64,000 nt of DNA from Rhexocercosporidium sp. MPI-PUGE-AT-0058 (GCA_020746875.1 JAGTJL010000005.1:1364001-1428000); one strand, 5' to 3'; shown: positions 46,462 through 60,013, counted from the first letter of the stretch. A program made the numbers and translations. Notes: a model not told the origin generated them from the sequence alone.

Positions 46462-47502
46462 TGTGAAGATTGTGGGATTGGAATAGGGGGTGTGAAGATA
46501 AGTTCTGGTTGAGTATCAAGTCTCGAGGGTTGTGTTGACTTTCAACGGGCGGTGAGAAGGTGCAGGAACTGAAGTGGGGCAAGTTCGCGAGATCCCTGAA
46601 AGGGTGCGGAAGGACACTCCACGACGGGACTCAAGTCTTTTCCTGGTTAATGCTACTTCTATATTGAAGGTTGGCTACTGAATCTTCTTGAAACAGGAGC
46701 TTGAGGTGGTCAGCAAGGGCCAGTCAAGCTCTATTGTTAAATATAATAACATCAATCAGTACACCTCCAGCTTCAACCAACACCGTGGCCTAAACCCATT
46801 GAGTTCTCTCATCCTCGGGTGTTTTCTTGATGTTTTTCCCAAGATACAGTACTTTTTTTAAAAGGCTTCAGCTCCAATAATATGAGCCGAGACATTTCAG
46901 GTTGCTTGAGTAACAGAATGTATCCATTAGTTGTATTCCAGGACGAAAGTTCAGCGCCAGCAGATCCGATGGGGGCATTACACCGTCCTTCACTTTCACA
47001 CCTCGAATCCCACCCAGATCCTAAAGACCTCCTAGCCGTGTAATATAAACAAGTAATTTTCATCCCAGCAAAGCACATTTGGAGTCCCCAATTCCACCCA
47101 CCTTTTCAAAATCTTGATTAAATAAGGAAAGAAAGAGAAAAGAAGGACAGCGAATATAAAAACCCCCAAATCTGTCCCTCCAGTTAGTCTCACCACACCC
47201 GAGAGCGAACCTGCCCCAAACGCCACCACCCAACTCTAAATCAACAACAAATAAAGCCACCCTAATCAACACCTCCCACGTCCAAGTATCGTAGAGTAGT
47301 GGTACACGCCACGTCAGTAGATCTACTTCAATGTAAGAACGTCCTTTTCTCAAACATCCATCATTCTCATTTCCGTGTATCTGCGAAATTTAACAGTCAA
47401 AAAAGGGACGTTCCTTTTTCAACCTCAACTATCGCCGTCATCATCTTCACCGGCATCCTCATCGCCCTAACCGCACTATACCTCACCAATACCAGCAATA
47501 AA
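46462..47502. promoter_or_regulatory. Divergent promoter between DcpS and SRPBCC genes
   Basis: About 1.04 kb. An in-frame open stretch directly upstream of ATG 47503 encodes a hydrophobic run (IAVIIFTGILIALTALYL) but has no in-frame ATG, so it is treated as leader. No other gene is seen. Confidence 0.45.
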
Positions 47503-48409
47503 ATGACCAATTCCTCCAAAGAACTATATACATCCACCCTCGAACCTCCCATCCCAACACCCACCTACGGCGCAGGGTATGTCCTGATCCTGATGTTCAA
47601 ATTATCCCCGTCTCTCTTTTTCAGCCTCCCTCAACCACCGCCCCTTCAAAACAGACCTCCCAACACCCACCCATTCCTAATCCCCTACCATTAGACCAAA
47701 AGAAACGGAGAAAAACTACAATCCATTCCAATCTAACACCCCTCACAGCGGCTCTTTCACCGTCCTCGCAAGAACATTCATCCCCCACACAACCCCCGGC
47801 TCCGTCCTCTCCGCCATCCGCGACACAAGCACGTGGGCACACTGGAACGGCTTCACGCCCCATTTCACATTCTCTCCTTTGCCATCCCCAGATTCGAAAA
47901 CCTCTACTACACCATCATCCGAGCCAGGAATCCCGCCAGGAAAAGAAGGTTGGTTAAACCTAGGCTCCCAAGGGTCAATGTCCGTCCACATGTCGGGCAA
48001 CGGCCTCGAACCAGGAGCGAAGAAGAGCCGGTCACAGGAAATGGTCATTACTATTCTAGAACCCCTCTCCTCAACCCCCTCTTCCCCCTCTCCCCTCGCT
48101 CCATCTTCCCAAACCACACAGAGGAAAGGATATCGAATAGCGTGGAAGTCCCTCGGCTACGCACACTGGCAGCTGCATTCCGAGCGCGTGACTGAACTCG
48201 TCGAGATTGACGAAGATGAAGGGGAAGGGAGGAAGGGCACGGAGTATGTGTGCTGGGAGACCTTTGGGGGTGCTCTTGCGCCGGTGGTGAAGTTGGCTGT
48301 TGGGGGACAGTTGAGGGAGAGGTTTGGGGAGTATGCGGGCGGGTTGAGGGGGTTCTGCTTCGCTGGGAAGGGGGGAATGGAAGGGGAGATAGAAGGTGAG
48401 GGGGAGTGA
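47503..48409 (+). CDS. SRPBCC/START-like fold protein
   Basis: Two exons, 47503-47576 and 47749-48409, with a 172-bp intron (GTATGT..CACAG), give 244 aa. The pattern GSFTVLARTFIPHT, then SAIRDTSTWAHWNGFTP and GYRIAWKSLGYAHWQLHSERV, ending in a long amphipathic helix (LKLAVGGQLRERFGEYAGGL-like), matches the SRPBCC (polyketide cyclase, CoQ-binding) fold that holds hydrophobic ligands. Fungal members of this type are uncharacterised. The start at ATG 47503 is the first in-frame ATG. A frame open further upstream encodes a membrane-like helix without a start codon, so an unrecognised upstream exon is possible. A hexanucleotide repeat follows just after the stop codon. Confidence 0.72.
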
Positions 48410-49249
48410 GTGGGACTTGAGAGGGTTTGGGTTTGGATTGGAATTGGAATTGGATTGGGATTGGAATTGGAATTGGAATTGGAATTGGTTTGGTTTGGGT
48501 TGGGTTGTTGGATTGGACTGTTGACGAGTAAGAGATAAGTGGGAGATTGGGTAACTTAATAGCTAGATAGGAGGGACGGTTGTTCCAAGAGCTTCGTAGT
48601 CCTCGACGAGCATAGAGAGTGGAATGATCAGGCTACCACACTGCACAGAGAGGAAACAGGCACGAGAAAGATAAGAAATACACAATAGCCTTTATTTCTT
48701 AGATTTCCTATTCTGAATATATCTTCCAAACTACCTAAGGCGCATGCATAACTATAATTTAATTGCAGAAAAGTGTTGCGGCAGAGGAAACGTAAAGCAA
48801 GACAATGACTCCAAACCATGATTTGATCAAGATGAAGACCAATCAATCCATCGTACACAGAAGAAGAAGGGGAATGAATAAGAGTAAAAGAAGTAGGATG
48901 GAAGAGACCCCAATTTCAACAGCAGCAGCAGCAACGACAACAGTCCCAAAGAAGCTATATACAGCAAGAAGGCAAACTCCTTTTTTTTTTGGTCGTCCCC
49001 ATTCAATCACCCCAGAACACCACATCGCATTAGACAAATGAAAGATCCGAGCAGAATTTCCCATTCCCATTGCTGCTTCCCAATTCGTGTATATCCGTAT
49101 CCGTTCGTAGCATTCGTATTCCATCAATAATCGAGATCCACAAAACTCATGCCAAGAAAGCCCACCCCAAATCCATTGCTGGATGCAAATCCCCTGTAGA
49201 ACGCTGAACGCCATTTGTAGTCGAAACCCCGAGCTTGATTGTTAGCCGA
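48410..49249. other. Convergent 3' intergenic region with microsatellite
   Basis: 840 bp between the SRPBCC and xlnR stops. It contains the GGAATT repeat, a CAGCAGCAGCAG tract near 48920 and a T-run at 48981-48990. No gene is seen. Confidence 0.55.
48427..48520. repeat. (GGAATT)n-type imperfect microsatellite
   Basis: Iterated TTGGAATTGG/TTGGATTGG words directly downstream of the SRPBCC stop codon. About ten imperfect copies lie in the 3' flank. Confidence 0.85.
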
Positions 49250-52238
49250 TTAGAGAGCAAGGCCAGTTCCGTCGCCTGTCCATCGATACAGAGCTAACAC
49301 TTCCCTCCTCCGTAATTGCTGTTCGCCGAAATCCTCTGGTACGCGGCCCCGTACTTGTAATAGTGCTGAGCGCATGACTTTACGGAAATTCCTCTGTATA
49401 TGTGTTAGATATGTGGAAGGTTAGAGGGGTGAGATGGGTACTAACTTGATACTCTGTGTTCAAAGTCACGACACAGGCTTCGTGTGCACGTACGATCGTC
49501 TCGCAAGCCTTGACTACACTAGGTGAAGCTTCGACCTGGAGCTTATCTGCAATCAACAACAGTAGAAAACTGCCCTGGAGTAGATATACGCCGTAGAAGA
49601 ACGGCATGAATTCAAGTCCCGGGTCGTATTCAAGGATGTTGTTGATTGCTTCGGCGGCACTGACAGCGTGGCCTGTGGCGTTGATGAAACTTTGAGAGGA
49701 AATCCAGAGGTCGTTGTCGTCGAGTAGGGAGATGGGATCCCATTTCCCCGTCAACAGAATGTGTAGCACGTGCATTACATGTGTACCATAAGCGACGACT
49801 ATTCGCGTCTGAATGTCTGCTTCAGAAACGTGAGCGGAGGATGCAGTATGGACTGAGCGGACTGAGGGGGTTCCAGCATCATTATGCTCTGCTGCGCTTG
49901 CTTGCTGTGTAGCTGAGATGCCTTCCATGGCATTCTCGGGTTCTTCAGTCTTGAGATTGCGTTCTTCGAATTCTTTGAGACTCTCGCCGTAGCGATCGAG
50001 TTGTCGAGCGATTTCGCTGGCGTGATCATCCCATTCCTGGGCAGATCTGAAGCCAACTCCGAATCGAGGGTGGTTCTTGGCGTGGTAGAGATCTACGATC
50101 TCTCCGAGGATGGTCATGAGGGGTAAGAAATATCCGAATATGCTATGTCCGGTACACTCAAAGTTAGGTCCAATCCCTCTAATCCGTGGAGCGCCACTCG
50201 GGGAGGTAATATGAATGCTAGAATCACCGGTGTAGAAGTCTCCAGCCTGCCACAACGTGTCGTCCATTGGCTGGAGAAGGCCATCGCACTCGATGTCTAA
50301 CAGGAAGAGTGGTCTGTTATAACACAGAGCGAGATGGCGATCCACGGTATAACACAGCCACCATATCCTTCTGCGTTCCTCCCTTTCTTCCTCGCTGATG
50401 CCAGCTGTGGGTAGGTCATCCTCCTCCCCATCAGCATCAGCATCGTTCTCAGTAGGTTGTTGGGCCGCCACCTGAGGCAGCTCTCTTCCAAGCTTGAGTT
50501 CTCTTGCCAGAGACCAGGCTGCGTTCCACCATCTGAGACTAGCTCCCTTGTACTCGCTTGCTGAGACAACAGTGGCAAGGTGGATATAGGTGACCACATC
50601 ATCCAACGTTCCAGCGGCACCGAAAGCACCACCAGTCTCTCCATTCAAGCCGTCTTGGTTGACAGACCCAGGCATGGCCACACCCAAGCCACCCAAGGCA
50701 ACACCATTGATGACAGTGTTGGAGAAATTAGGCGAGGACTCGCCACTGGATGGACCGTGGATGAGTGGCTTGAGGAGACCGACAGTGAGTTCCAAGAGTC
50801 TCTGACAGATGCGTCCGCGTGAGGAGGGAGGTGCTGTCAGGAAGGCTGCGTCACTCGTCTGGGCCACAACCCACAGCATGCTGGCTAGCAAAGCTGGGGT
50901 GCATTGTCTCGGCTTGGTCGGGTGAAGGATAGAGTGTTTACGGAACACGTACCCGAGAATATATGGTGAGGTCGGATGCATCAACGCCGATGAAGAACTT
51001 GCAAAGTACAAATCCAACAGGTCACAAGCCAGGGATAAAGGGATGATATTGCCAAGATGAGGGACCAGGGGCTGCAAGACGGGGTATCGGAGGGTGGTGT
51101 TGTAACTGTGGTTCGTCACGTGTTGTTGATATTGGTTCGAGGGGGAGGGGATCGACATCCATCCTCCCGGTGAAGCAGCGTCTGATCCCATGGGAAATCC
51201 GGGGAGAGGACTATCGCCTAAACGAAAGGGGCCAGGGGTATTTCCTGGATAATGTGTTGGACTTGAAGTTTGGATAGCATAGGGGAGATCGTAGCCGGGT
51301 AAATTTCCCTGCCCGGCAGTGAAGTTGGGATGACTTCCATTGCCATTCATCATGTGGGAATTCAGGGCAGGCCGGTAACCATGCATGCTTGAATAGCCGT
51401 TGAGATTCAGGGACGCGGGGCTTTCGATTTGATCAGCTTCCGCGCGACTAACCATGTGAGGCTGATGTCCGTTGGGGAGTTCCGCGAGGCTCTCGAGGCT
51501 GCCAGCCCGTAGCCTTCCCTTTATGACAGCTTCACGAACAGAGGTCTTGTCCAGTCCCGTGGTGTTGAGGCTGAGAGATCTGGAGGCCTGGGGACGGCGA
51601 AAATCGCCATTCTCGTTCTGGGCGGACGTAGTCGAGGAGCCATTTTCGTTGCGCGACTCAGTCGGTGAAGTGCGTTCGTCTGAGGATTGGCCAGTTGGAG
51701 ATTTTTGACCATTAGCTGCAGCAGCGGCGGCTTGTTGTGCTAAGTCCTTGCGCGAAGCCTTTCCTCGCTTCTTTCTCTCCCGAATATACTCACAACCCAA
51801 GCCGAATTCTATACTGCGGATTAGTTACTGTGCGACCAATCATAAAAACCACCGGAAAAAAGTAGCGAGGGACTCACCAACGCAATGGGCGCAAGGACTC
51901 TGCCCATCGCATTTTGTGCGAAGCTGATTGCACTGGTCGCACGCTCTGCTGATCCGCCGGCGAATCGGCCCTGAAGCTCCATTGCTCACCGACCTCCCAT
52001 TTCCTGGACCAGGACCATAGGGATGCTGGCGATGCTTGTTATTGTGATTCCTGTGCATCTGACCATTCTGGTGAACATCGACGTGTTGTTGTAATTGTTG
52101 GAGAGCATATTGAGAGCCGTCGGCGAGAGTATGTAGGCCCGAATGCATGTGATTGGACGGCAAGTGGCCGTTCGAGTAGCTGTTACTCGACGGCAAGGCG
52201 TTGTAAGCCGAGAAGCGGTGGAGGGGATTCGATAGCAT
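49250..52238 (-). CDS. xlnR: Xylanolytic transcriptional activator XlnR/Xyr1
   Basis: Master activator of xylanase and cellulase genes in moulds, nuclear. Three exons: 52238-51878, 51808-49446 and 49393-49250, with introns of 69 and 52 bp, encode 955 aa, the family length. The start [12 protein letters not shown] matches known Xyr1 starts. The zinc cluster [13 protein letters not shown] (from C100) is completed across intron 1 ([22 protein letters not shown]), an intron position typical of the family. The fungal-trans domain is clear ([64 protein letters not shown]). The C-terminal activation region ([41 protein letters not shown]) joins [11 protein letters not shown] across intron 2 and ends [13 protein letters not shown]. 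All signature blocks are intact. The upstream intergenic region is unusually long (7.8 kb). Confidence 0.98.
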
Positions 52239-55200
52239 TTTGAAAGTCTTGTCAGAGCGCACTTCTGGTGAGTAGAAATGAAGCAACAAAACAAGACTTC
52301 GTGCTGAAGTAAGTTGTGGAGGGAGTGTAAAAGAAGGTGGAGAAGAGATGCTCTTGAAAGGAAGGCAGTTCGAGATGGAGGTCGGAGGATATATCTATAT
52401 TCGTAGTGGAGTCCGGGGGGCGGCACCTGGGAGACCTTGGATCATCAGCAGGGCCCCTCTGTGTGAGGCAATGCGGAGAGAAGAAACAAGAGTCGAATAA
52501 GGGACGGCGCCACCAGGGTGAGGGCGGCAATCAATTATATTATTTGGCGGGGTACTGTATGGGAGTGCAGGAGAAGGCATGGCATGGCATGTCAAGGTCT
52601 GGTAAGGTCTGGTAAGGTAAAGTAGGTAAAGTAGGTAAAAGCGTGGTATGGCACGGTCTGGTTCTGGGATGGGGGATGGGAGGAGATGGGTATGGTATGG
52701 AGAAGAAAGAAGGTTGAGGGCATGATCTGGAGTTTATTGCTCTAGTCCTGGGGGCGGGGGGGAGGGGAGGGGGGCAAGGGCATGGGTGAGTGAGCTTGAG
52801 CCCTGGCCCTGCGCTGCCCTGGCCTGCGTTAGACCGTTGTGGAGAGACGCGAGGGAAAGCCGGGGGGGAGGTAGAGGTGGGAGGGATGATGGGTGATGGG
52901 TATGATGGTGGAGGGGGTTGAAGAAATAATGAAAGAAATAAATAGTACTCGATGGAGTAAGGCCGAAGACTGAGTGCGGCGAACAGGGGGGAAAGGGAGG
53001 GGAGGGGAGAGGGGGTTGTGGGTTGGGGTACAGCCAGCAAGCAAGCAGCAGACAATGAATGATATGCAAGCTATGATATTACAGTTGATACTGAGATAGA
53101 TGGAATGGGATGAGATGGGATGGGATAGTATGGTATCGAGGGGATGGGATTAGATGGTATAGATTGACATGGGATGGAATAGGGGAAGAGCCTTGAGAAG
53201 ATGGGACAACCGACTTGGAGATGGCCAGATAAGGCGGTAGAGATGAAGGGGAACACAAGAAGAAAGCTCAGAGCGAAGAATAGCTTAAACATGGCAAAGC
53301 ATGGCATGGCATACCAAGACAAATCTGGGGTAAGAGGTATGAGATGGAGATGGAGATGGAGATGAGGATGAGGATGGGGATGGAGGCAGGACAAGGAAGG
53401 ACTGACTAATTACTGCAAGAAAGAGTTCAAACTCCTCCGTGCTGCACGAGAAGGTCTACTGTTAGAGAAGTGGGAGAACCCCATACTGCAACACATCTGT
53501 GCATAATCTGTCTGTACAGCACGGTACTTTACCAGACTGTGGTATTATTACTATTGTTATTGCGGCGGCTTGGGCTCCGAGGAAGAGTCCGTACGTACCT
53601 AGGTAAGTTACAGTCAGTATGTTGTCGGCCATACTTTTTCCGAATTGTGAGGAAAAAGTCTGTGTGTACGGCGGCCACTTGCAGGGAAGAAGGAGTCCAG
53701 TCCATGAGCCAGAACCTTGAAGTGGATCGTGAATCGGATATCTGGATGGCTCGCCAGCCTTGACATGGGACCAGTCCAGTTGTCAGTTGTCAGTTGTCAG
53801 TAGTAGTCACTCAGTCCAGCGCGTGGCAGAGATGTGTGAGGTGATCGATCCATTTGATTTTAGTCCTGTAGGTACGGGGACGGAGACGGGTACAGCCAGC
53901 AGCAAGCAATACTTCACGCCCTGCTCTGCTCGACTCTGCTTTTCTCCGGCAAACTGCAAGATCCAGCAGGAGGATTGTATGTAGTACTGGTATTTTTGGA
54001 AGACATTCCTATTTCTATTCCTATTCCTCTGTCTTTTTTCTATTTGTATTCCCATTTCTATTTCCACCTCTGACCGATGCTATTTTCAACTGCCTGCCTG
54101 CCTGCCTCCTGTACCTCCATCCCCGACCGCAGGCCTACCCAAGTACTCGTACCCATCATCGCCGTCCTCTCCTCCCTCTCTACTGGCTCTGCAGCCTTAT
54201 TCATCCATCACACACCACAGTCAAAGCCGTCACCATCGGTCCATCGCTCCTGCACCAGTTCCCTCTCCTCGCCATCAAGCCGAGGTAGCCTGTACGTGCA
54301 TGCCCGGCCACCAATGAAAGTGGCGTCTGTCTGGTAAACGAGACGCGTTGCCGACTCTCAGTACGACCCTACTCCTCTTCCATACCCAGGTCGCGAGTAG
54401 GAATGGATAACATGGATGGGATGGGTCGACGTCGGTCAAGATGTCCAAGTCAAGATCAAGATTTGTTGCAAGGTAACTGGCGGACTAAGTAACTTACTAA
54501 CTAATTATAATCCAAGCTATGCGCTTTGAGGCAGTTGTGAAGGCAAAGGAAAGACAAAGAAAGGCGGAGGCAGTCTTCTAATGGCGCGCTAGAAGCGCAG
54601 GGGAGCTAGAAGCTACTGTAGAAGCGCTCGATTCAGGCCGCGGACTACTGGCGACCAACCGTCAGATCACTTCTCTTCTGTCATCGGCAGAGGAATGAAT
54701 GGTCGACCTAACCTACAGCAGGCTGTGAAGTAGGTAGGCTAGTGTGTCTTGTAGGAAGGACGTTCATCATTGCAACCAACTCCCGTCCTCGACTACCTTA
54801 CACTCGAGTATGACAGCAGAGGCGCTGACAGCTGATCGCACGGCAGGTGTAGGTAGTGTGGGTTCATGTAGGCAGGCACAGGAGGGAGGGAGGGAATAGG
54901 GGAAGGTGGATAGGGGGCATAAGAAGGATCATTTATCTCCAAAGTCTGGTAAAGGTTATTGAGCTGTGGAGACGTGAATAGAAGGCAGCCCAATCCGCAA
55001 CATTGAGCGATATTGAGGAGAGTGGACATGACCAGAAGAAAATCCACAATCTGAAATTCAATCCACATGCTGTCCCGAACGAAAGTCAATCAGTCCGCAG
55101 CAGCAGGCTGGTTGATCGGCAGTTTTATTATCTACTTCTATTACCTCGTAAGAAGCGAGAATAAAAATCTATTCTCCGTACTTCAATCTGCTTCACTCTA

Positions 55201-58200
55201 CTTGACTCTACTCTATCCTACACGACCAGCCTTAAGGTCTTACCTACCTGGTCTAGTCCAGAAGGAATCTCGTCTACCTACGGGGAGAACCTTGTAGGCC
55301 GCCGCCTCCGTCTCCGCCACATACCTTATCTCGTTAAATATTTGATGACCATCCAACCATCCACCAGCCATCCAGACCAACAGGAGGAGATGGATGCACC
55401 ATCCTTCCGTTCCAATTTTCCATGGGCCTTCCTACCAATTACCATTTCCGTCACTACTCACCTAGCTAGCTATCCTGTCATCATCTCAATCCCGAACACG
55501 AACCATAACATATTCACGGTTGCTTTCTATCGTCTCTGTCTGCTTTTCGAAAGAACTAACTACCGTGGATTTCTAGATACTTTGTAGATCGCTGCATCAC
55601 CAAGCTACTGTAGAGATCGCACTGCCCGCCAGCTGCCGCTTGTGACCTGCCAGATCTTTCAAGCCCCCATCAAGCCAGCAAAAGCGCGGTCCTCCAACCC
55701 CAGTCCCTCCCTCTCTCCCCCTCCTCTCTAGATCCGCCCTCACAAACTCCCCCACTACAAACCGCTCACACCTACCTCACTCACATCACGGCTTCGACCT
55801 GAATTCGAATTCGTCTGCAGCGTAACACAGCGCCGTATTCCTACGTGCGGGCAGTACCTTAATATCGCCGCCTGCATCCCGTGCCCCTCCACTCCCATCC
55901 CATCTCACCGCATACCCTCCACGCCGCCATTCTCAACACCAACACTCCTCCTCTCCACTGCTCGTCCACCCTTCGGAGACAGTATGGGTACAACTCCGAA
56001 GCAAATTCTTGCGCCAATCAACAGCCCATGCGTGCGTGGCGGCGGTGGCTTCCCCAGAATTTCGCAATCCCCCTCCCTCATCCCGACGCAAATCTGATCA
56101 AAGGCATGAATAAGAGAAAAAAAAGAGAAAGAAGGCTGTTGCCTCGCTCCCTGTCAGACGAGCTGGTCCCCCCATCGCAATCCCAATCCCAATCGCACAT
56201 CCTCCAGCTTCCTCACGTCCGAGCGAGTGAGTGTCCAGCAGCCAACTGTCTGTCTGTCTGTCAAGTGTCAAGCCTGTCAATCACTCAGGTCACTCAAGCT
56301 CGTCTGCCGTCACCCCATGCCCATGCCCATGCTCCATCCATGCCCATGCCCGGCCACGCAGCAAGCATGCATGCTCTCAAGCAGGGCAGGCAGGGAGCGC
56401 AGCGAGCCACAGAGTGTCGTGCATGGAAGGGCGAAGGGGTCTCGCAGCCTCGCTGGGCTTGCCAGGGCTTGCCAGGGCTTGACTGGGCAAGGGCTTGCTT
56501 GTCGTGTTCCTGGTCGCCAATCCGCCACAAAAGAGTCCAAACGGTCCGAAGTTCCTCATGTTTTCTTGGCGACTTTTCTCGCATGTGCTGTGTGTTGCCC
56601 TCCACCTCCCCTTCCGCTCGCCAGCCAGTTAGCTGCGAGGGTGGTGTCGCCCAATCAATTCCATGCTGTAGACTCTTGACTCTTGACTTTTGGCCGTCTT
56701 CAATACTCTATTTGACGAAAATAAGAAATGTGATCTTAATTCATGTGCTCTGCTCTGCTCAGCTCAGCTCAGCGTTCGTGAAGACTACTTTCGTCTAGGT
56801 CTAGGTGTTTTTCCTTGTTGTGTATTATGTACCTTCTTCAGCTTCGCATGCAGCAGCCAAATCCCTCACTCTTTCTTTCCTCTAGTGTAGACGACCAAGT
56901 GTTATTCCTCGAGTGCAATGCAGCATCATATCAATGCACGATGAGAAAGAAGCTTACCCCGGATCTGGACTTCTCCAGACCTTCGGTAGGTCGGTCGGTT
57001 CGTCTAGAAAAGGCTCCGCAGAGCTCCGGGACGCAATACCTGCGACGATATACCATCAATTGCAAGTACCGTTGAACGACTCACGACTCAAGACTCCATG
57101 GGCAGGGTCGCCCGCCAGTCCGTCGCCGAGATGAAGTGCAATACATATGCAGGTGCAAGAATGCGGAGGGCAGGGCAGGCCGGACTAGCCCTCATCCAGG
57201 AATCCCAAAGATCAGATCGAAGCCTTTCGGATCTTCGAGAACGAAAGGTTCATCTATCGTCGCGAAACCTTGAAACGGAAAGAAAATCTTCGACTGGCTG
57301 GATGAATGTCAGCTGGTAGGGAAAATCATTTCTCTGCCAGGGGAGAGGGAGGGCTGGCTCCGGCACTGTAGGCTTTTCGTCTCGACCCTCCGCAAATTGA
57401 GGGGGTCGTCCAGCCCATCCAGCCCATCATGCACTTCGGCTCGCCCCATTCGTAAAAGCAACTAGGGCTCGCAAGTCGCAATATGGCCCGTGGTGGGGAG
57501 AGAGCCGTCCTCATCCCCTCGCGTCATTAATAGCAAGTCCGTCTTATGATTTACCTGATCAGAGTCGCATTCTTGGGGAAGAGATCAATCTGATACTGTG
57601 CGGTTCCTGGACATCAAATGCTGCTTTTTATTCGACGACATCGCCAAATCATTGGCTAGAGATGGGACTTGATCGCTCCAGCCCCTGGGACACGACACGA
57701 CATATTCCCCGGGAAGGCTTCGCTATAGATGACGGAAGGCTGTCCCTTCGCTCCTTATTTGGTTGGATTTAATGTAAATCATGGAGCGACGGCGAACCTC
57801 CCGATTTTCCCGCATGGAGGCTCCAAGGCCACCGCGATTAAAGTGTAACGGCGTCTTCGTTACCTAGATAATACCAGCTGACCATCCCTATCCATACAGC
57901 GTAGATTGTTGGACAGTTTAAGTTGGGCTCGTCATATTCCATCGTCGTCGTTCCTCCCTTTGACTCAAGGTTCGGCTCGATGATAATGATACGCTTTAGG
58001 ACGTCTCGGGGGAACGGCATTAATTTGTGCTAGATTGTTTGCAATCTCGCTCTGATAGAAACGGGACGATGAGAAACAAAAAAGTTTGATTCCCTAAGCC
58101 CCTCAAGGCGCCAAACTAGCTCGAATCGGCACAATTCTTGGACAACAATCTATACCTTCACGTGTTGACGACGTGCACGAATGTAACACGGCATATACTG

Positions 58201-60013
58201 GGAGACTCATGGGACCCAACGACTTCACATTCTTTCATCTCGAGGAGACACACATGGACCCCAAACGAACAGTCCTTCATCTCGATCAACCCTATTCCAG
58301 CTGGTGCTTTGTAACTGACCTTGTCATGCCGGCCTCTAAACGAGGAGAATCGGGAGAACCTGAATCCTTTCCGATGAGTATCAAAATTATAGGACCTGTC
58401 CCACATAGGCCCACCATGCGATGCGTGCGTGCTTGCGTTCCTGCTTACGAGGAGCTCACGGGATTCCTATTGCTCAGCTGAAGGAAGAGCCCAAGTCGAA
58501 CAAAGACGACGTAAGATGAGCCCAATGCGGCACGTATCACGACATGAAGGAGATATCGGCGAGTTCTTCCACCTCCAACATCCAGAATCAGATTCGGCTC
58601 AGCAACAGGAAGTCAAGGTAAGGCTTCGGCAAGGCAAGGTAAAGCAAGCCAATGCAATGCAAGAGAAGGCTAGACATCCGTCCAACTCGTGCCACTCGAA
58701 GCCCATTTTAGGTAGATTCGATACACACGTGATAGCATGACATCCCTCCCAGCCTTACCCTCTCCTCCCGCTCCTTTCAGACAGAGTGTGAACCTTGGCA
58801 GTAGCAGAGGCCTGCTCCATCTCATCTACCTCCCAGCCCTTATAATATAAAAGTCAAATCGTTCCAATATCTGTCTGTCTGACTTCGTTCTCCTCCAAAC
58901 GCCATCGAAAAAGCAAAGATGATGTAAAGCAAAAGGAAAGAGTTAGCGATGCGAGGTGTATGATATGCAATACCATACCCCTGCCTTCGAAATCGTCGAT
59001 GTATCATGAGCCAAAGCCAGCCAGCAAGCATGGAATCTGGGGCGTCATGGAAAGTTGAAGTGGAAGTCAACTTCGGTCCGGTACTCAGATCGGAGATCAT
59101 GACCAAGCTTCTCTTTGGATTCTGACTGGTCATCATCCAGCAGCAAGGTCCATACCCACGCACAGCACAGCTCGCTCCAGTGTCTCAGTGTTCCATATGT
59201 AATAATGGGAAACATAAGGAGATGTACTGAAATATGTACGGCACGTCCACTGAAACATGCGTTCGAGCTTTTGGGCTTCGGCGATAAACATTGGTGATGC
59301 TTCCGTAAGCATCAGTCACGACAAAGCAGAATCCCGAGATGCTGAAAGTGTGCCCTCGAGCATTGCTTCTCACGGGCCATCCATCTGCCGAAGTTGTTGG
59401 TGTGGTCACCGTGTGAGGTCAAGGTCTGCCTTGCGTCGGTTGCAGGACTGTGAGGTAATCGTAGGTGAGTGGTGAGGATGAGTTACGGACGATGTCAATG
59501 TCGTCCTCGATCTCGCTGAGGTGGCGAATCAAGGTCTCCAAGCCCCACTTGACACTCCTTCATTGAGGGGCTTCATTGAGGGGAAGAGGACTTAGCTTTG
59601 GGTGAGTAAGCGCGGGGCTCATAAATTGTAGAATGGAATCATTGAATGCTCTCCCAGCCCCACTGAAGTCCTTCGAAGCCCAAAGACAGCAACGACGGCA
59701 TCCTCCATGAAACTTTGGAATCAACGTCATTCGATATCAATCAATGGATGGCATGAGAAGAATGAGGGGAAACTCAATTATTCAGCTTTGATCTCATCCA
59801 AGGGAAAGGTTTTCTATTCTTTTCTAAGAAATTCTTATCGCCGAACGAAAGCTAGGACGTAATGCCGTTCTGCATCATTCCCCTCATTTCTCCCTCACTG
59901 TTTGGATTTCGTACAAATCACCCTCGATTTCCCTATATCTTTTGAATATCAGTCAATTGGAACATTCCTACTTCAAAATACCCAATACTTCTTCTGATTT
60001 CTCTACTTGCACA
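52239..60013. promoter_or_regulatory. Very long divergent intergenic region of xlnR and an MDR reductase
   Basis: 7.8 kb with no supported gene. The first 1.2 kb (52239-53400) is C/T-rich on the xlnR coding strand and carries G-runs on the other strand (52749-52779 and 52985-53016). Iterated GGATGG/GGAGAT words lie at 53090-53170 and 53340-53385. From 54000 to 57500 the sequence is mixed, with small repeats such as CCCATG near 56315-56350 and CCAGGGCTTG near 56460. Open frames, the longest about 55881-56798, are low complexity and begin without ATG. It likely holds a long 5' UTR and distal regulatory sites of xlnR. Confidence 0.5.
52749..52779 (+). other. Strong G-quadruplex motif upstream of xlnR
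   Basis: Read directly: G5-C-G7-A-G4-A-G6-CAA-G3, with single-base loops between the first four runs. It lies 510-540 bp upstream of the xlnR start codon, on its template strand. Confidence 0.8.

Noticed and set aside
52540..53069. Pro-rich open frames upstream of xlnR
   Set aside because: Translation of a C-rich tract in several frames; no codon structure or homology cues.
55881..56798. 305-codon plus-strand open frame
   Set aside because: It starts without ATG, is low complexity with CCATG and GGGCTTG repeats, and carries no family motif.
54737..57659. GGCTAG words resembling XlnR binding sites (54737, 57185 on the minus strand, 57654)
   Set aside because: About seven GGCTAR words are expected by chance on both strands in 7.8 kb, so these are not evidence of autoregulation.
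58840..59163. 107-codon minus-strand open frame
   Set aside because: No motif and no splice-linked neighbours, in a region with many similar chance frames.
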